64,000 nt of DNA, taken from positions 1,487,243 to 1,551,242 of the forward strand of contig CACVBU010000181.1 of the NCBI GenBank assembly GCA_902728285.1, written 5' to 3'. Within the stretch, counting starts at the first letter, position 1. Each line of letters begins with the position of its first letter. Below are positions 1-11,446 of this stretch, one piece after another. Position numbers and translations under genes: made by a program. The stretch comes from Clytia hemisphaerica. Lineage: Eukaryota > Cnidaria > Hydrozoa > Leptothecata > Clytiidae. Below the pieces are notes generated by a model that saw only the letters and a list, made by a program, of their open reading frames with translations, was not told the origin of the DNA and searched no databases.

Positions 1-227
1 TATGTGAAATATCTTTACTCTAACAGAAAACTTTCATGAAGACCAGATTTCAAAACAGTGCTTGAAAATAATCTACAATATATATGTAAGCCTTCCTTCT
101 TAAACTACCCCCCTTCCTTGTTATCTCCCCTTTCATAAAAATTTCTGATTACCCCCCTTCTTCATTTTTTCGGAAGGTGTCATCCTCCCAATACCGGGAC
201 TATGTCATCACCAACAAAAATAATCAC

Positions 228-3200
228 CTCAAGCTTTTCTGCTGGCTCTGTTTCATAGGGAAGAAATTGGTTTTCTTCTTTGTAAAACCATGTGCATCTT
301 CTCACTGTGGAGGGTTCTTCTTTCCAATAAACTGAATTCCTGGTCATGTCATTTAGATCAACATCATAACGTCCGCCGTCAGTCTGTACAACCACGCTAC
401 CACCGTTTTTTGTGCCACGGTGTAACAGATATTCATGCTCAAGTTTGTGTGAATCTGCTTTTGAAAAAACTTGCCATTCAGTCATTTTCTTATAAAATGG
501 AAGATGGATGGTCCACGTTCGGAGATAAAACCAATGAGGGGTTACTTTTGGTACTGAGTGCATTAAATTTTGTTGTGTATTCATTGATGCGAATGGTGAG
601 ATATTGTATTCCGTTGGCAAAGCCTGCTGTTGTTGGTATCCAGACATAGCCGGTGCTTGATTCATATTCTGTGATGGTGTATAGTAGTTATTAGCACTTG
701 GTTCTGGGTTTGATGGAGGTACGAACATTGTAGGTGCTTTTGGTGGTTGGTTTGGAGTGAAGACTTTTGGATTGTAAGTCGAAGGTTGGTTAAAAGCACC
801 TGTTTGAGCTTGTTGTGGTGACATGGTAGGGTTAAAGACTTGAGCAGGTGTGTTTGATGGTGGAATCATGGGGCCTGTCAGGAACTGGTTTGTTTGATTG
901 GATGGCGTGAAGGTAGGAATCATTGGAGCAGGAGGATGGTTGGTCCCACCAAAAGGTGTTACTAAAATAAAATTTGTTCGGTTAAACTTATTACTTACTT
1001 AGTTTTATACTCTTAAAAAAAGCAGAGCCATAAATGAATTATTATCTAAACTGCTGTCCAAACATTATACTCTAAAGTCCTGAATAAATATGTCCCCAAT
1101 TATTGAAAAGTTTTCGGACCCCCTGTTCTTATTAGGACCCCCCGTTTATTTATTGTGAAAACAGCAAACACAATCGGAATTAATCTAATAGCCTGGTTTT
1201 AGCTTATAGTTATCTTATTTTGTGGTTTTTAAGTAGAATTACGGACCCCTTGTTTATTAGATTTTGTTTCAGACCCCCTTTTTATTCGGAGTCCTCCACC
1301 CTACTTTTCGGGACCTTAGAGTAATCATTTTTTTACAGCTTAGTTAATAAAAGGCGAATGGTAAAGTAAAACCCCATCTGCTTCCATTCACCTATAACAT
1401 AGACGTAATTTTTGAAATTCCTGTTGATATGTTGGTGCAACCAAATATATTTTTTCTAAATACTTTGCATAGATTTATCAGTAACAAATCAAGATATAAT
1501 GCATTACCATTCATTGGTGGGCTTTGCAGAGGAACATTATCCAGTCCTTGTGTTAAGGGGACAGGTGTCATGTTTGGTCGCGGTGTTTGCCGTAAAACTT
1601 GCGTGGCATCATATTGTTTAGGTGGAGTAGTAGTTGGCAAAGGTGGTAAGCGTTGTGGTTGTGGTGCTGCTGGATTGAAATTGCTGCTTATATTGGGTGT
1701 TTGAAGTGGTGTGTGATATTGAGAAGGTGGTGGTATCGGGGTGTTAGGTGCTAGAAAGTATGAAATTTATTGAGAAAAAAAATTAAAGTCTATCCAGATA
1801 TAATTGGCAGTGGAAACAAGAATGCCTGTAACTTTTGATAGTCAAATATAATTATGGAAATTTTTTTTGCTTGTTTCAGAGAATCAAAAGCGCTATATTA
1901 GAATGTATTTTTGGTTGAAAAATTCGCGATTTTTAGTGGTTAAATTTGCGATTGCAAAAATTGAGCTTTTTTTCTACCTATGCTATAACGTTCATTTTTA
2001 CACCAGTGGTAGTTCAACCTTAGGTTAAGAAGTTTATTAAATTTCAAGGCGAACAAAGGAGTCCTTCGGAAGATATGAGACCCGAAATACCCCTTGGTAG
2101 CACTTTTCTGTGAAATATCAAATCTCCAACTTATTACTAAAACGGGGGTAGTGACATGATAAAACAGTTGTTCGATCATAACACATTTTACGATCTCTTT
2201 AATGACCTCATAGCCAAACTGTGTTTAGTGTTTTTGGAATTAGCAAAGTTCTTTAATACCTTAAAAATAGCAAAGGCAATATAAGTTCATGCTTATCTTT
2301 TCAATAAAAACAATTATACTGTGATTTCACTAAGTTTCGAAATAATCAATGATACCAATAATACCAATGCACCAACACTTTCCAACTTTTAATTGCACTG
2401 TTTAAAAAATATAACATAACCCCCGTCTTTAGTAATAAGTTGGAGATACGATATTTCACAGAAAAGTGCTACCAAGGGGTATTTCGGGTCCCATATCTTC
2501 CGAAGAACTTTTCTGTTCGCCTTGAAATTTAAAAAAATTCTTAACCTAAGGTTGAACTACCGCTGGTGTAAAAATGAACGTTATAGCATAAGTAGAAAAA
2601 AAGCTCAATTTTTACAATCGCAAATTTAACCACTAAAAATCGCGAGTTTTTTAACCAAAAATACATTCAAATATAGCGCTTTTGATTCTCTGAAACAAGC
2701 AAATAAAAATTCCATAATTATATTTGACTATCAAAAGTTACAGGCCTTCTTGTTTCCACTGCCAATTATATCTGGACAGACTTTAGTAACAAAAGAAAAA
2801 TAGTCTGAATTTTGCAATGAGTTAGGTAACATAACAACTAAAAATAACTCATTTTACATACACCTGATAATAAACAAGAATCCAAATATAAACATATACC
2901 AGGTAGTCCAAAAAGAACTTTGGATGTTTGGCAGCACCTTTAAGCAGAACGGATGAACATATGAACTTGAATCTAATTTCAAAAGAAAGAGGAAGTTCAC
3001 AATTTTTCAAGCTTTTCATAAAGCAAGGTCAACCTTAACAGATCATTCTGATAGCTCTAAAGTTCCATCAAACATCTGAAGTTTATTCTTACGTACTTTT
3101 GGGAATATTTTTTAAGATGATAAAGATTACATTTTAACAAGTATATCACGAGCCTTACCATGAAAAATTGAGAACAATTTTCACAAAAAGGAAAAAACAA

Positions 3201-6200
3201 CAAAATTTCGACAAAAACTGACATCACCTGACAAGAACCTGACCCTTGATGAAAATGAGTTTGACAAAGACCGTTGTACAGACCATAATTGCATTAAAAG
3301 ACAATGACAAGATGAAGATTCAATGCCATAAATGTCAAATTTATGTCATTTTCATCAGGAATACCTGAAAGAAAAGAATCAAGTAACTTATCTAATCCAG
3401 AAACAATTTTCCATCCTGGAAACAAAGCTATCCGCAAAAATTGAAGAGACAGTTAATGCTAAGATTCCAAAAATTCAAACAACAACAAAATCAAGCAAAA
3501 GCTTTGCCAATGCTACGAAAGTAAATTACCCATTAGGCGTAAACAGCATGAAGCGGCTGCTTCAAAGAGACAAAATAGAAGAAAAAATTGAAGACCAAAA
3601 AAAGCTATCAATAGACGCAAATATTATTATCCATGGGGTAACTGAAAATGAAAATGAAGAAGACATTGATTTCATGAACGAGCTTTTGAACAGTTTTGAA
3701 CGATGCCAACATTAAAACTAAGACTTTAAATGGAGAGTGCCTGGAAGTCCACGTGACAATAAAATGTATCTTAAAAAAATTTTGTACAAAAATGGTTTAG
3801 AGGCCCTGGTATACCTGAACTGTAATTATTTATGATAATAATAATGATAATAATAATAAGCACAATACTCCAAAGTACTAGGGGTTGATTAAGAACCTTA
3901 TATTGATCATTATATCAGAGTATGAAAACTGCTGCACACTTAAAGACAAAAAGATTTTAAAGAGAAAAAACTTTCAAAGAAAACGTGATGGATGTCTCAA
4001 TGTTCATAAAATGTTGACCAAACAAAAGCTTTCATCGTGCATTGGAAATTTACTTTCCACGTGCGTTTAAAATGTAGAAAACATTTATAAACTTGAAAAT
4101 TATTTCCATATGTTCTTAAAAATATGTAAAATTGTATCATCCACTACCTTAAGGGGATTAATTTCCATGAGGATTATATTTTGTGAGTCAAAATTCTTAA
4201 AAAAACTTTAGGAAATTGAAAGAAAATAGTAAAGAAAGGCATCATCTTGCGAAAATAAGCCCCGCAAAAAATTAAATTATTTCGCCAACTAAGATTTATA
4301 TATGTTTTTTAATAAAATGCGATCGTTAATGACTATTTTACTTCGTTTAAAAGAGACGTTCATAAAAATGTTTTATTACATTTGAATTATATTTTAATTA
4401 TGATTATAAGGTTAGTTTAGTATTTAGTTTTAAATTAAAGAGAGAAATTAAACATACACATACAAACTTTCTTACTTGCAGTTGTTTTCAGGACCCTGCC
4501 AATGACCTGGACAATACACGGTTTTTTTATAAGGAACACAAAATTGAGGCTGAAAATGGTCCCAAAAATAAGGAATTGTTAGGAGTTGGTAAACTTGAAT
4601 TAGCACACTGGTACAAAAGCCTAAACAAAGTCGAAAAGATGACAAAATATTGACAAAACAACTTTCAATAAGCGTTTTTTGTTGTACTGTAGTCCATTGT
4701 TATACTTATTATACATAAGTTAGTTCTGACTGAAGAGTGCCTGAAACTCTGAGTATCGGAAAATAAATTGTCTCTATTCTTGACTGATATACTGCTCTAC
4801 TGATGGTATAGAGCACTTTCTTGAATGACAAGTCAGATGTGCAATATACATAAGTTACATACTTAGCAAATCCAATCTAGGAGCTTAGTAAAGAAGGAAT
4901 TCCAGGCTTGGTGTCAAGTTAAGGTTCCTTATAAAAAAGATGTGTATATGGGGCAAAAAAGTTCCTTGAATCCAATAAAAATGGTTGTTCTTTTAGGTTT
5001 TATATTTACAGTATTACAATCCAAAAAAAATTCAAGCCATGTGTAATATTATTTCAGAGCAGATAATTAAGGTCTTTCCACATTGGGAAAGCATATGGAA
5101 ATAAATTTTTTCAAGTTCACAACAAAAGTTTTCCACATTTTTAAATGCACACAATAAGAAATTTTCCAATTGTGAACTTAAGTCTTCCTCATTTTAAACA
5201 CACTTCCGCGAGTCAATTCAAGACAGACTTTTAAGTCCATTTTTTCGAAAATATACTAAAGACTCAGCATGCATGCTTTCCAAATATGGCCTTAAGGCCA
5301 CAGAATTCTTATAAGAAAGGGTGTATTTTGCAATTCAAAAAAAAATTTAGAATATTCCATAATATCAACCATAAACAGCCTTAAGTCCTGAATTTTAGGC
5401 AGTTAGTCACACTAGGAAATCAAGGTTTATACGCTAAAGTAAAAATAATTCCGCATATGTAAATGGGTCATTATTTTAGGTCCGGCAAAATTCCCAGGAA
5501 ACAGTCTATCCCGTGGTACGCGGATCTAGGTGGGCTCCGTCTCCCCCCCTCCCCCCATAGATCTTTTTCTTGGGAAGTTGATCTTCAAATCAGTTTTCAA
5601 GGTTGGCTTGGCTCAAATTTTTTCATCTATGGCTCAAATTTTAGGCAATTTCTCAAAGTTTTTGAAAATGTTAATTTCATTAATTATTTTTTCATGAATC
5701 CCTTTAGAAATTTTCGCTGCATTTTTTTGCTTGAGAGTCAAGTAAACGATATAGCGCTTTCGCAGCATTGATCTTTGATACGCATTTTGGCGGGACGCTA
5801 GTGTGACTAACTGCCTTATTCTGCCTAAGGTGTATACATGAAGACAGCCTGACATGTCGTGTACGGGGGGAATCCAGTAACCCCATCAACTACCCACCGT
5901 ACATAATGTATGGCGGTATTTTTCGTGTACGATGGAACATGTACAGTGGTAAAAATGGGTTAGGCTCAGCCCATCGTACACCCACCGGACTCCACCGCAC
6001 AATGTACGGCAGTGTCCAGGGTTGTTCGGCAACCAGTTTCATCACACCCATCTTTAAAAAAGGCAACCAAGGCCTACCTGAAAACTATCGACCTGTAGCA
6101 TTAACTTCGCATGTAACTAAGATCTTCGAGAAGATTGTCAGAAAACGGCTACAAAATCATCTAGAAGAAAACGACCTCTTTAACGATAATCAACATGGAT

Positions 6201-9200
6201 TCAGGTCTGGAAGATCATGTCTTAGCCAACTTCTTTCGCACACAGAACGACTCATCCATCACATTGAAAAAGGACGTAACGTTGACGTTATTTACCTTGA
6301 CTTCAGCAAGGCATTTGACCGTGTAGATCATACAATCTTACTCCATAAAATCGAGAGAAATGGTATAACTGGCAAATTACTGCAATGGATCAGATCCTTC
6401 CTTACTGGTAGGACCCAACAAGTATCTGTTGACTACATTCTCTCCAAAAAAGCAGAAGTCATTTCTGGCGTCCCCCAAGGATCAGTTCTTGGTCCACTTC
6501 TCTTCCTGATAATGATCCAAGATATTGACACTAACATCCTACATTCATTTCTTTCTTCATTTGCCAACGATACACGTTTAATGAAGGAGATCTCTAATAA
6601 CACTGATGTTCAATTTCTACAAAACGACCTTGATGTGGTGTATCAATGGACATCATTTCTTAATTACGGAAAAAATGAAGAACTAAAAGAACACTCAAGT
6701 TACCTCTCAGACACTGGCTCTCCTATCGAAACCAAGATGGACGTGAAGGATTTAGGAGTCACTCTGGATGTTAACATGACATACAGCAAACACATCACAA
6801 ACCAGATTGAGAAAGTCAAAAGTATCATTGCTTGGATCCATGAGATTGTCAAGTAATGCTAACTCTTTGGAAGTCACTGGTACTACCACACATTGACTAT
6901 TGCTCCCAGCTGTGGTCACCTTCAAAAAGATATCTGATCCAACATCTGGAATCACTTCAAAAATCTTACCTGAATGGAATCCCTACACTTCAACATCTCA
7001 ACTATTGGGAGAAGTTCAAAGAACTATACAGCCTGGAGCGGCACAGAGAAAGATACAGGATTATCTACACCTGGAGCATCCTAGAACAGCTTGTACCAAA
7101 TTTTAACTATGCTGAAAACAAAGGTGGCATCTTCAGTTACGATAACCAAAGACTGGGTAGAAAATGTTATCTAAAAGAGGTGAATATAAGGCAAAAAAAC
7201 ATATGGAGAGACTCCCTGTCAGAAGAAGGTCCCAGACTATTTAATGCCCTCCCACAATCCATCCGTAACCTCAAAAACTGCTCCAAAACTAATTTTAAAC
7301 ATCAATTGGACCATTTTCTCAATTCACTATCGGACGAGCTACTGCACTGCCGAATTACTTTCCTCTTAGGAGAGCTGATTCAAATAGCATCAAAGTCATG
7401 GTCCATCATCGGATTTCTCAAATTGGATGATTGTTGAGACGAACAAAGAAGCCTTCAAAAAGTATCAAAAAAGTAAGTAACTGGGCAGGGGACTCGGTAT
7501 ATATAGACATAGTCATAGTACATAGATAGGAGTTTTAAGCATGAAAGATTGGGTTGGCAAACGATATCATACTCCAGGATGCAAGTGAAATTTTTCAATC
7601 CGCGGACGTAGACGGGGGTTCGGTTATTATCAGTTAGGGTTATGGTTGGAGCTCGGGAGTCACAATATAAGGCCGAAGGCCTTCTTAGAGGCTTTCGTAC
7701 CCTGTGACTTAACTTTGGATCCCGTAGGGATCCTTGTAGGGATACCGGTAGGGTTGGGAGCTTTCTTAATTAAAGTCTGTAAATTAAACGCTATAAGTAT
7801 TTGTGAATGACAACATTCTGCCGTGTCTCGTTGGCGTAAGCGGTTAGGCGTTGGGTTTGTAAACAAAGGTTGCTTGCATTTGGCAGTGTAGCTCTAAAGC
7901 TCTAAAACAGCATTTAATAACACGAAAACCAGAATATGATTTTTCAATGGGAATCAAAACTATAAAGTGCACTTACAAACATCAATTTGTCAGATCTAAC
8001 AAAATTTATAACGGCACTGTCATTATTGACAATAAAACAAACAATATTCTGTCAAGAGCCTTGTAAACATTCCAACAACTTCCATCGAAATGATCTATCA
8101 CAGCGATCACAGCTCAGTCTACCATTTTAGCGCGGTCCGAGGATTGAGCCGAGAACTCTCTCAGAGCGCCCGAGCTCCCGCGCTGCGCGCACCGCAGGGA
8201 TGAAAAACTTCAATCTGTCAATCATTTTCTCAAGCAAAAAGTAAGCGAAGCAATTCTAGCTTTACGATAGTGCCGCGGATCATCAATGGATAGTATGCAA
8301 TTATCATTATCCCTTTATTTTCATTACTAGAACTTTTGCAAAAAAAAGGAAAAATAGAAAAGTTGTATTTTTTACTGCTCTCTATTCTATTCACATACTG
8401 AATTTAAAAGATCTTCTATGTGGCGTTTTTTTGCAAACTTCCAAAAACTGATTTTTGTCCCGCCTTTTCGGGATTTTGGCCTAAGTGCTTGACAGTTACA
8501 TCAAAATGCCTCGAAAATGTCAATATGAAAATTGCGTAATCAGAGAACGTATGTCTCGCTCATTATAAAAAGGCCGAGACAAACTTTGAATAATTGGATT
8601 GTAACATCGAGTTAAGTCTCTTTTGTTAAGTCACCAGGGGGTAAATAAAACAGACCTTGATACATTTATCGTTCGTTTCAACTTGACCATTTGTTTAAAA
8701 CTCAGCCTCCTAAATATTTGGGGTAGGTAAAATATGTACAAAGAAATTCATACTTTTCCAACCCGGCCAATCTTTAAAAAAGAAGCGAACAATAAAATGT
8801 AATTGCCCTTTCCAAATAAACCTCTTCGGTGGCGAGCGTAGTCTACTCTGACGTAATTGTAAAATTTATGTAATGGGAGTTTGACATAGTAATGTAATGT
8901 TGTTTGGGGAATTATGAAGTTCTCTGGGATTTCGATTGCATTTATTCAGGTTGATTTTTATGACTTCTAATGGTACTTTTTCTAACGAGTTTGATTACTC
9001 TGTTCTCACACTTATGTCTTTTTTTTTCGCGTCCTTTTCCGTGATTACTTTTATTTATATTTTTAAAGACAGGTAAGAAGGCATATTGATGTAACTGCTT
9101 GAGTGCAGCATAGGGTACAAAGTCCAAATATGCGTTTCCCGTAATTTTTGTATGAAGAGTTAGGTCTACACTGTTTGGTGGTTCGAGCTGGGGGGTCGGT

Positions 9201-9559
9201 GACCTGTTTCACCGGGTACGGGCAAATTTCAGAAAAATACTTAGAAAACAGTTAGAAGAAACACTTGAGAAAGATAGAAAATCAGGATAGAAGATAGGAA
9301 AGTAGAAAATAGGGGGAAAATAAGAGAGGATGCATCCTGGAGTATGATATCGTTTGCCAACCGAAACATTGAGCTTTGTACCTGGTAATGGAGAGTTTGA
9401 AACATGACTTTGCTGAGGTAATGTTTGTGGAATAGTTGGTGCAGGAGGCAAAGGTGCTGGTGTGAACAGTTTAGGTCCAGAAAACTGAGATAAATCTAAA
9501 TCTCCACCAAGTGATTGACCAAATATTCCTGAATTCGATGTTGTTTTTTTCTCCGCCAT
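228..9559 (-). CDS. SEC23IP: SEC23-interacting protein (SEC23IP/p125, DDHD phospholipase family), N-terminal 385 aa, gene continues past left edge
   Basis: Three coding exons read leftward: 9559-9382, 1750-1508 and 961-228. Each has AG/GT borders and matching phases (1, 1, 0), giving 1155 nt or 385 codons. The start is the ATG at 9559 (MAEKKTTSNSG). Residues from about 1 to 270 are Pro/Gln/Asn-rich low complexity, as in the SEC23-binding part of SEC23IP. The end of exon 3 carries the WWE-like domain of this family: an HWFYL start, then TDGGRYDVDLNDM, VYWKEEP and VRRCTWFYKE blocks. In the known family this protein sits at ER exit sites, binds the COPII subunit SEC23 and has a C-terminal SAM and DDHD phospholipase part. 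Those domains would lie left of position 1 and are not seen. DDHD1/2 share the WWE-like block, but the long Pro-rich N-terminus favours SEC23IP. The first intron is 7.6 kb and full of transposons, the nearest only 18 bp from the exon 1 donor. Confidence 0.87.
962..1507 (-). other. Intron 2 of the SEC23IP-like gene
   Basis: No gene is seen. The stretch around 1110-1310 has several short runs of the type cggacccc / ttattagga spaced 25-80 bp apart, the look of a decayed repeat. Splice borders are GT at 1507-1506 and AG at 963-962 on the minus strand. Confidence 0.6.
1784..2785. repeat. Foldback (long inverted repeat) element, 1.0 kb
   Basis: Two arms of about 368 bp (1784-2151 and 2418-2785) are near-complete reverse complements, separated by a 266 bp spacer. 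Examples: taaagtctatccagatataa at the left end pairs with the right end, and atctccaacttattactaaa near the inner end of the left arm pairs with 2420-2445. It lies in intron 1 of the SEC23IP-like gene, so the pre-mRNA could fold into a long hairpin. No transposase frame is present, so it is a non-autonomous foldback or MITE. Confidence 0.9.
3332..3860 (+). mobile_element. Fragment of non-LTR retrotransposon ORF1 with ATA-rich 3' tail
   Basis: A 127-codon frame (3332-3715) has a Lys/Glu-rich, coiled-coil-like first part and ends with the block ANIIIHGVTENENEEDIDF, which resembles the start of the RNA-binding (RRM-like) part of L1/CR1-type ORF1 proteins. The frame stops early, and 120 bp further on a run of ATA/ATG triplets (3834-3860) looks like a retrotransposon tail. 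It sits inside an intron of the minus-strand SEC23IP-like gene, in the opposite direction. It is too short and broken to function. Confidence 0.55.
3861..5396. other. Intronic DNA without a recognised gene
   Basis: AT-rich sequence with no convincing exon, RNA gene or repeat with clear ends. Short open frames here do not match any family I know. Confidence 0.5.
5397..5816. mobile_element. MITE, about 420 bp
   Basis: Terminal inverted repeats of about 19 bp: aggcagttagtcacactag at 5397-5415 and its reverse complement at 5798-5816. There is no coding capacity. It lies in intron 1 of the SEC23IP-like gene. Confidence 0.7.
6025..7475 (+). mobile_element. Jockey-superfamily-type LINE, 5'-truncated and broken reverse transcriptase (copy 1)
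   Basis: Two overlapping frames (to 6856, then 6856-7437) give the RT and the C-terminal part. Visible blocks are SFITPIFKKGNQGLPENY, VDVIYLDFSKAFDRVDH (motif A), SGVPQGSVLGPLLFL (motif B) and a motif C that reads FANDT instead of FADDT, so a catalytic Asp is lost. A small internal deletion around 6655 and a frameshift at about 6853 also disable it. The 3' part ends in gtatcaaaaaagtaagta, shared with the two other copies at 41-43 kb and 59-60 kb. The endonuclease half is missing. It is inserted in SEC23IP intron 1, antisense to the host gene. Confidence 0.9.
7552..9362. mobile_element. Non-autonomous MULE-like DNA transposon, 1811 bp
   Basis: Perfect 32 bp terminal inverted repeats at 7552-7583 and 9331-9362 (beginning ggttggcaaacgatatcata) are flanked by a near-perfect 9 bp target duplication, gaaagattg on the left and gaaacattg on the right. 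A 9 bp duplication is typical of Mutator-like elements. No transposase is encoded. The right end stops 18 bp inside the intron from the SEC23IP exon 1 splice donor. The element contains a GC-richer block (7972-8235) that recurs at 60721-60973. Confidence 0.85.
7972..8235 (+). repeat. Dispersed repeat, copy 1 of 2 (264 bp)
   Basis: Closely matches 60721-60973 in the same orientation. Both run from cttacaaacatcaat through a block with cggtccgaggattgagcc (left copy) to cttcaatctgtcaatcattt. This copy lies inside the MULE-like element, so it is either part of that family or a passenger in it. No coding frame spans it. Confidence 0.85.
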
Positions 9560-9562
9560 CTT

Positions 9563-11440
9563 TATTTTGATGACGAAAAAATAGAATCGTGTAAATGTTT
9601 CACCATTTCTCCCTCTTAAAATTCTTGGAATTGAACTTGTCAGGGGGTTTGTAAGACTCAATTCTTTTGTGAATTAGATTAAATCAGCAAAATTAAGGCT
9701 TTAAATTTATCTATTTCATATAAAATGTTATTTTTTTCCAGTTTTGAACATCAACATTTCATTTTTTTGGGGTCGAAAAAATAATTGCAGTTTCAAAAAA
9801 AGCTAATACTTACACCCTTTACTGTTTCGTTCAAAGTCTAATGTAAAGCAGCCGTGCCGAGGCAGATTATAGATGGTGCAGTCGGGGTCAACTATATTAA
9901 AATGGAATATTGTATATTTTGTAATGAGGTGATTACGCTGTACCCGACTGAGTGGCCTGCGTTCATTGAAATTTTCCTTGTTCGTCTGGAAAACTTTCTT
10001 TTTATAGGGGAAGTACAGGTATTTTTTTCATTTCTGTTTATAAACACTGAAAGTTTGAGGGTGTTAGGATCATCAGGTCTTGCAGTGCTTCCTTTCATAT
10101 TGTATTGCGTTTTATACAGTTTATTTCATTATTACATATTCGGATAATAAACTTCACCATTTTGAACATTTGAATATAACTAGGGAATCGAAAAGAATTA
10201 TATTGAACTTCAATTTGGAGGTAAAAATGTTTATATTTTTAACAAATACCTAGATTTACTGTTTTAATTACAGGGTGGCCAGAGCTCAGTCAGGGATATC
10301 CTTGCAATACTCCTTTAGGAGAACGCAACAGTCTATAGACCTTTTTTCAAAGAGGACGTCCTGTTGAATAATTATGTAGTCCAGCCATAAAAACAATGAT
10401 AGTGTACTGTATCAAGCATATTGTAATAATTATGCATGGTTTTATCATTGTTTTTCTGCTGGACTACATAATTATTCAACAGGGTGGCCTCTTTGAAAAA
10501 AGGTCTCTATCAGGATTAGAAACTAGGCTAGGCTTATCTCTTTTATCTCTCCCTGCCCTTTACAACAATACAATGCTGACAAGTTGACACAACACATTGA
10601 CTAGTAATCCCTGTAGAGAGAAGTTTATATTGAAATCTGCGACAAAAAACGAAAGTGGTTTCTTCTACTGATTGCTTCCTGGCGCTCCTTCATAGCTGTT
10701 TATCAAATTTCCACCAATGAGATTGCCACATTTCACACGACCTTTCTATGTATTTTTGGAAGATAGTATGTATTTTGAAAGATACCGGTAGTATTTTTGT
10801 TCACTGGAAAGTATTCTTTCCATAAAACTAAAAATCTTCAAATTTTGACAATTTTTTATTTTTCGATGACATCATTGTTTATGACGTCATTTCCTTAATA
10901 TCTCCTGACATATTTATTTTCAGATATAGGTTGTGACCTTTTTTTATCAGTTTTTCATGCTCTTTCGATTGCAACAAAAACTTTTCAATTTTACTACTTT
11001 TTATTTTGGTTGCCATAGTAACCAGTGACGTCAGTTTCCATGGCAACAGGTGATCACACCCAACCCCACCTCTCAAATTTTGATCTTCTACATTCAAGGA
11101 ACAACTTTTAGCACTTAAATATTTTTTGTAGCTTTAAAAACATGGCATAGCACAGTTGAGAGATAAAGGTTGTCTGTCGACTTAAGACAAATTTACTATA
11201 AATAAGACTCAATAATTCCAAAAATAACACACAAATTTCTTTGACAATATGGAGGGCTCATGCACCAACAAAAAACATTCTAGAATTTTAGCACTAGAAA
11301 AAGGGCAAACTCAAACAAATAATGTATCTTGAAGCTAATCAATAACATCATAACCTGTCATCGCAATTAACAGAAGGTTTCTTTTGGTATTACTTATTGA
11401 CTTTATTTTAACGCATGGTGTATTCTTATTTTGTTTGTAG
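9563..11440. other. Intergenic region between divergent SEC23IP-like and STING-a genes
   Basis: The two genes point away from each other, so both 5' ends and their promoters should lie here. A tttgtttgtag acceptor ends at 11440, just before the STING-a start codon, so at least one 5' untranslated exon of STING-a is probably within this stretch. I see no clear core promoter motif. A palindromic MITE is at 10337-10506. The short frames around 9892-10147 and 10396-10587 match nothing known. Confidence 0.55.
10337..10506. mobile_element. Palindromic MITE, copy 1 of 2 (170 bp)
   Basis: The whole element is close to a perfect palindrome: it starts agaccttttttcaaagagg and ends cctctttgaaaaaaggtct. 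The inner blocks gttgaataattatgtagtcc and ggactacataattattcaac also pair. CTAT on both sides may be the target duplication. A second copy lies at 55515-55687. Confidence 0.85.
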
Positions 11441-11446
11441 GTTGAA

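Noticed and set aside
290-649. Plus-strand open frame of 119 codons
   Set aside because: Mirror of SEC23IP exon 3 on the other strand; no family match, and the minus frame has clear domain signals.
5906-6024. N-terminal extension of the first LINE frame (MYGGIFRVRWNMYSG...)
   Set aside because: It matches nothing in the other LINE copies and comes from flanking DNA that happens to be in frame.
7800-7870. tRNA-like or SINE head (tggcgtaagcgg resembling an A box)
   Set aside because: The B box is poor, no cloverleaf can be drawn, and the stretch lies inside the MULE-like element.
9854-10147. 97-codon frame as a possible gene
   Set aside because: Hydrophobic chance frame with no homologue known to me, no splice context, and an equally open frame on the other strand.
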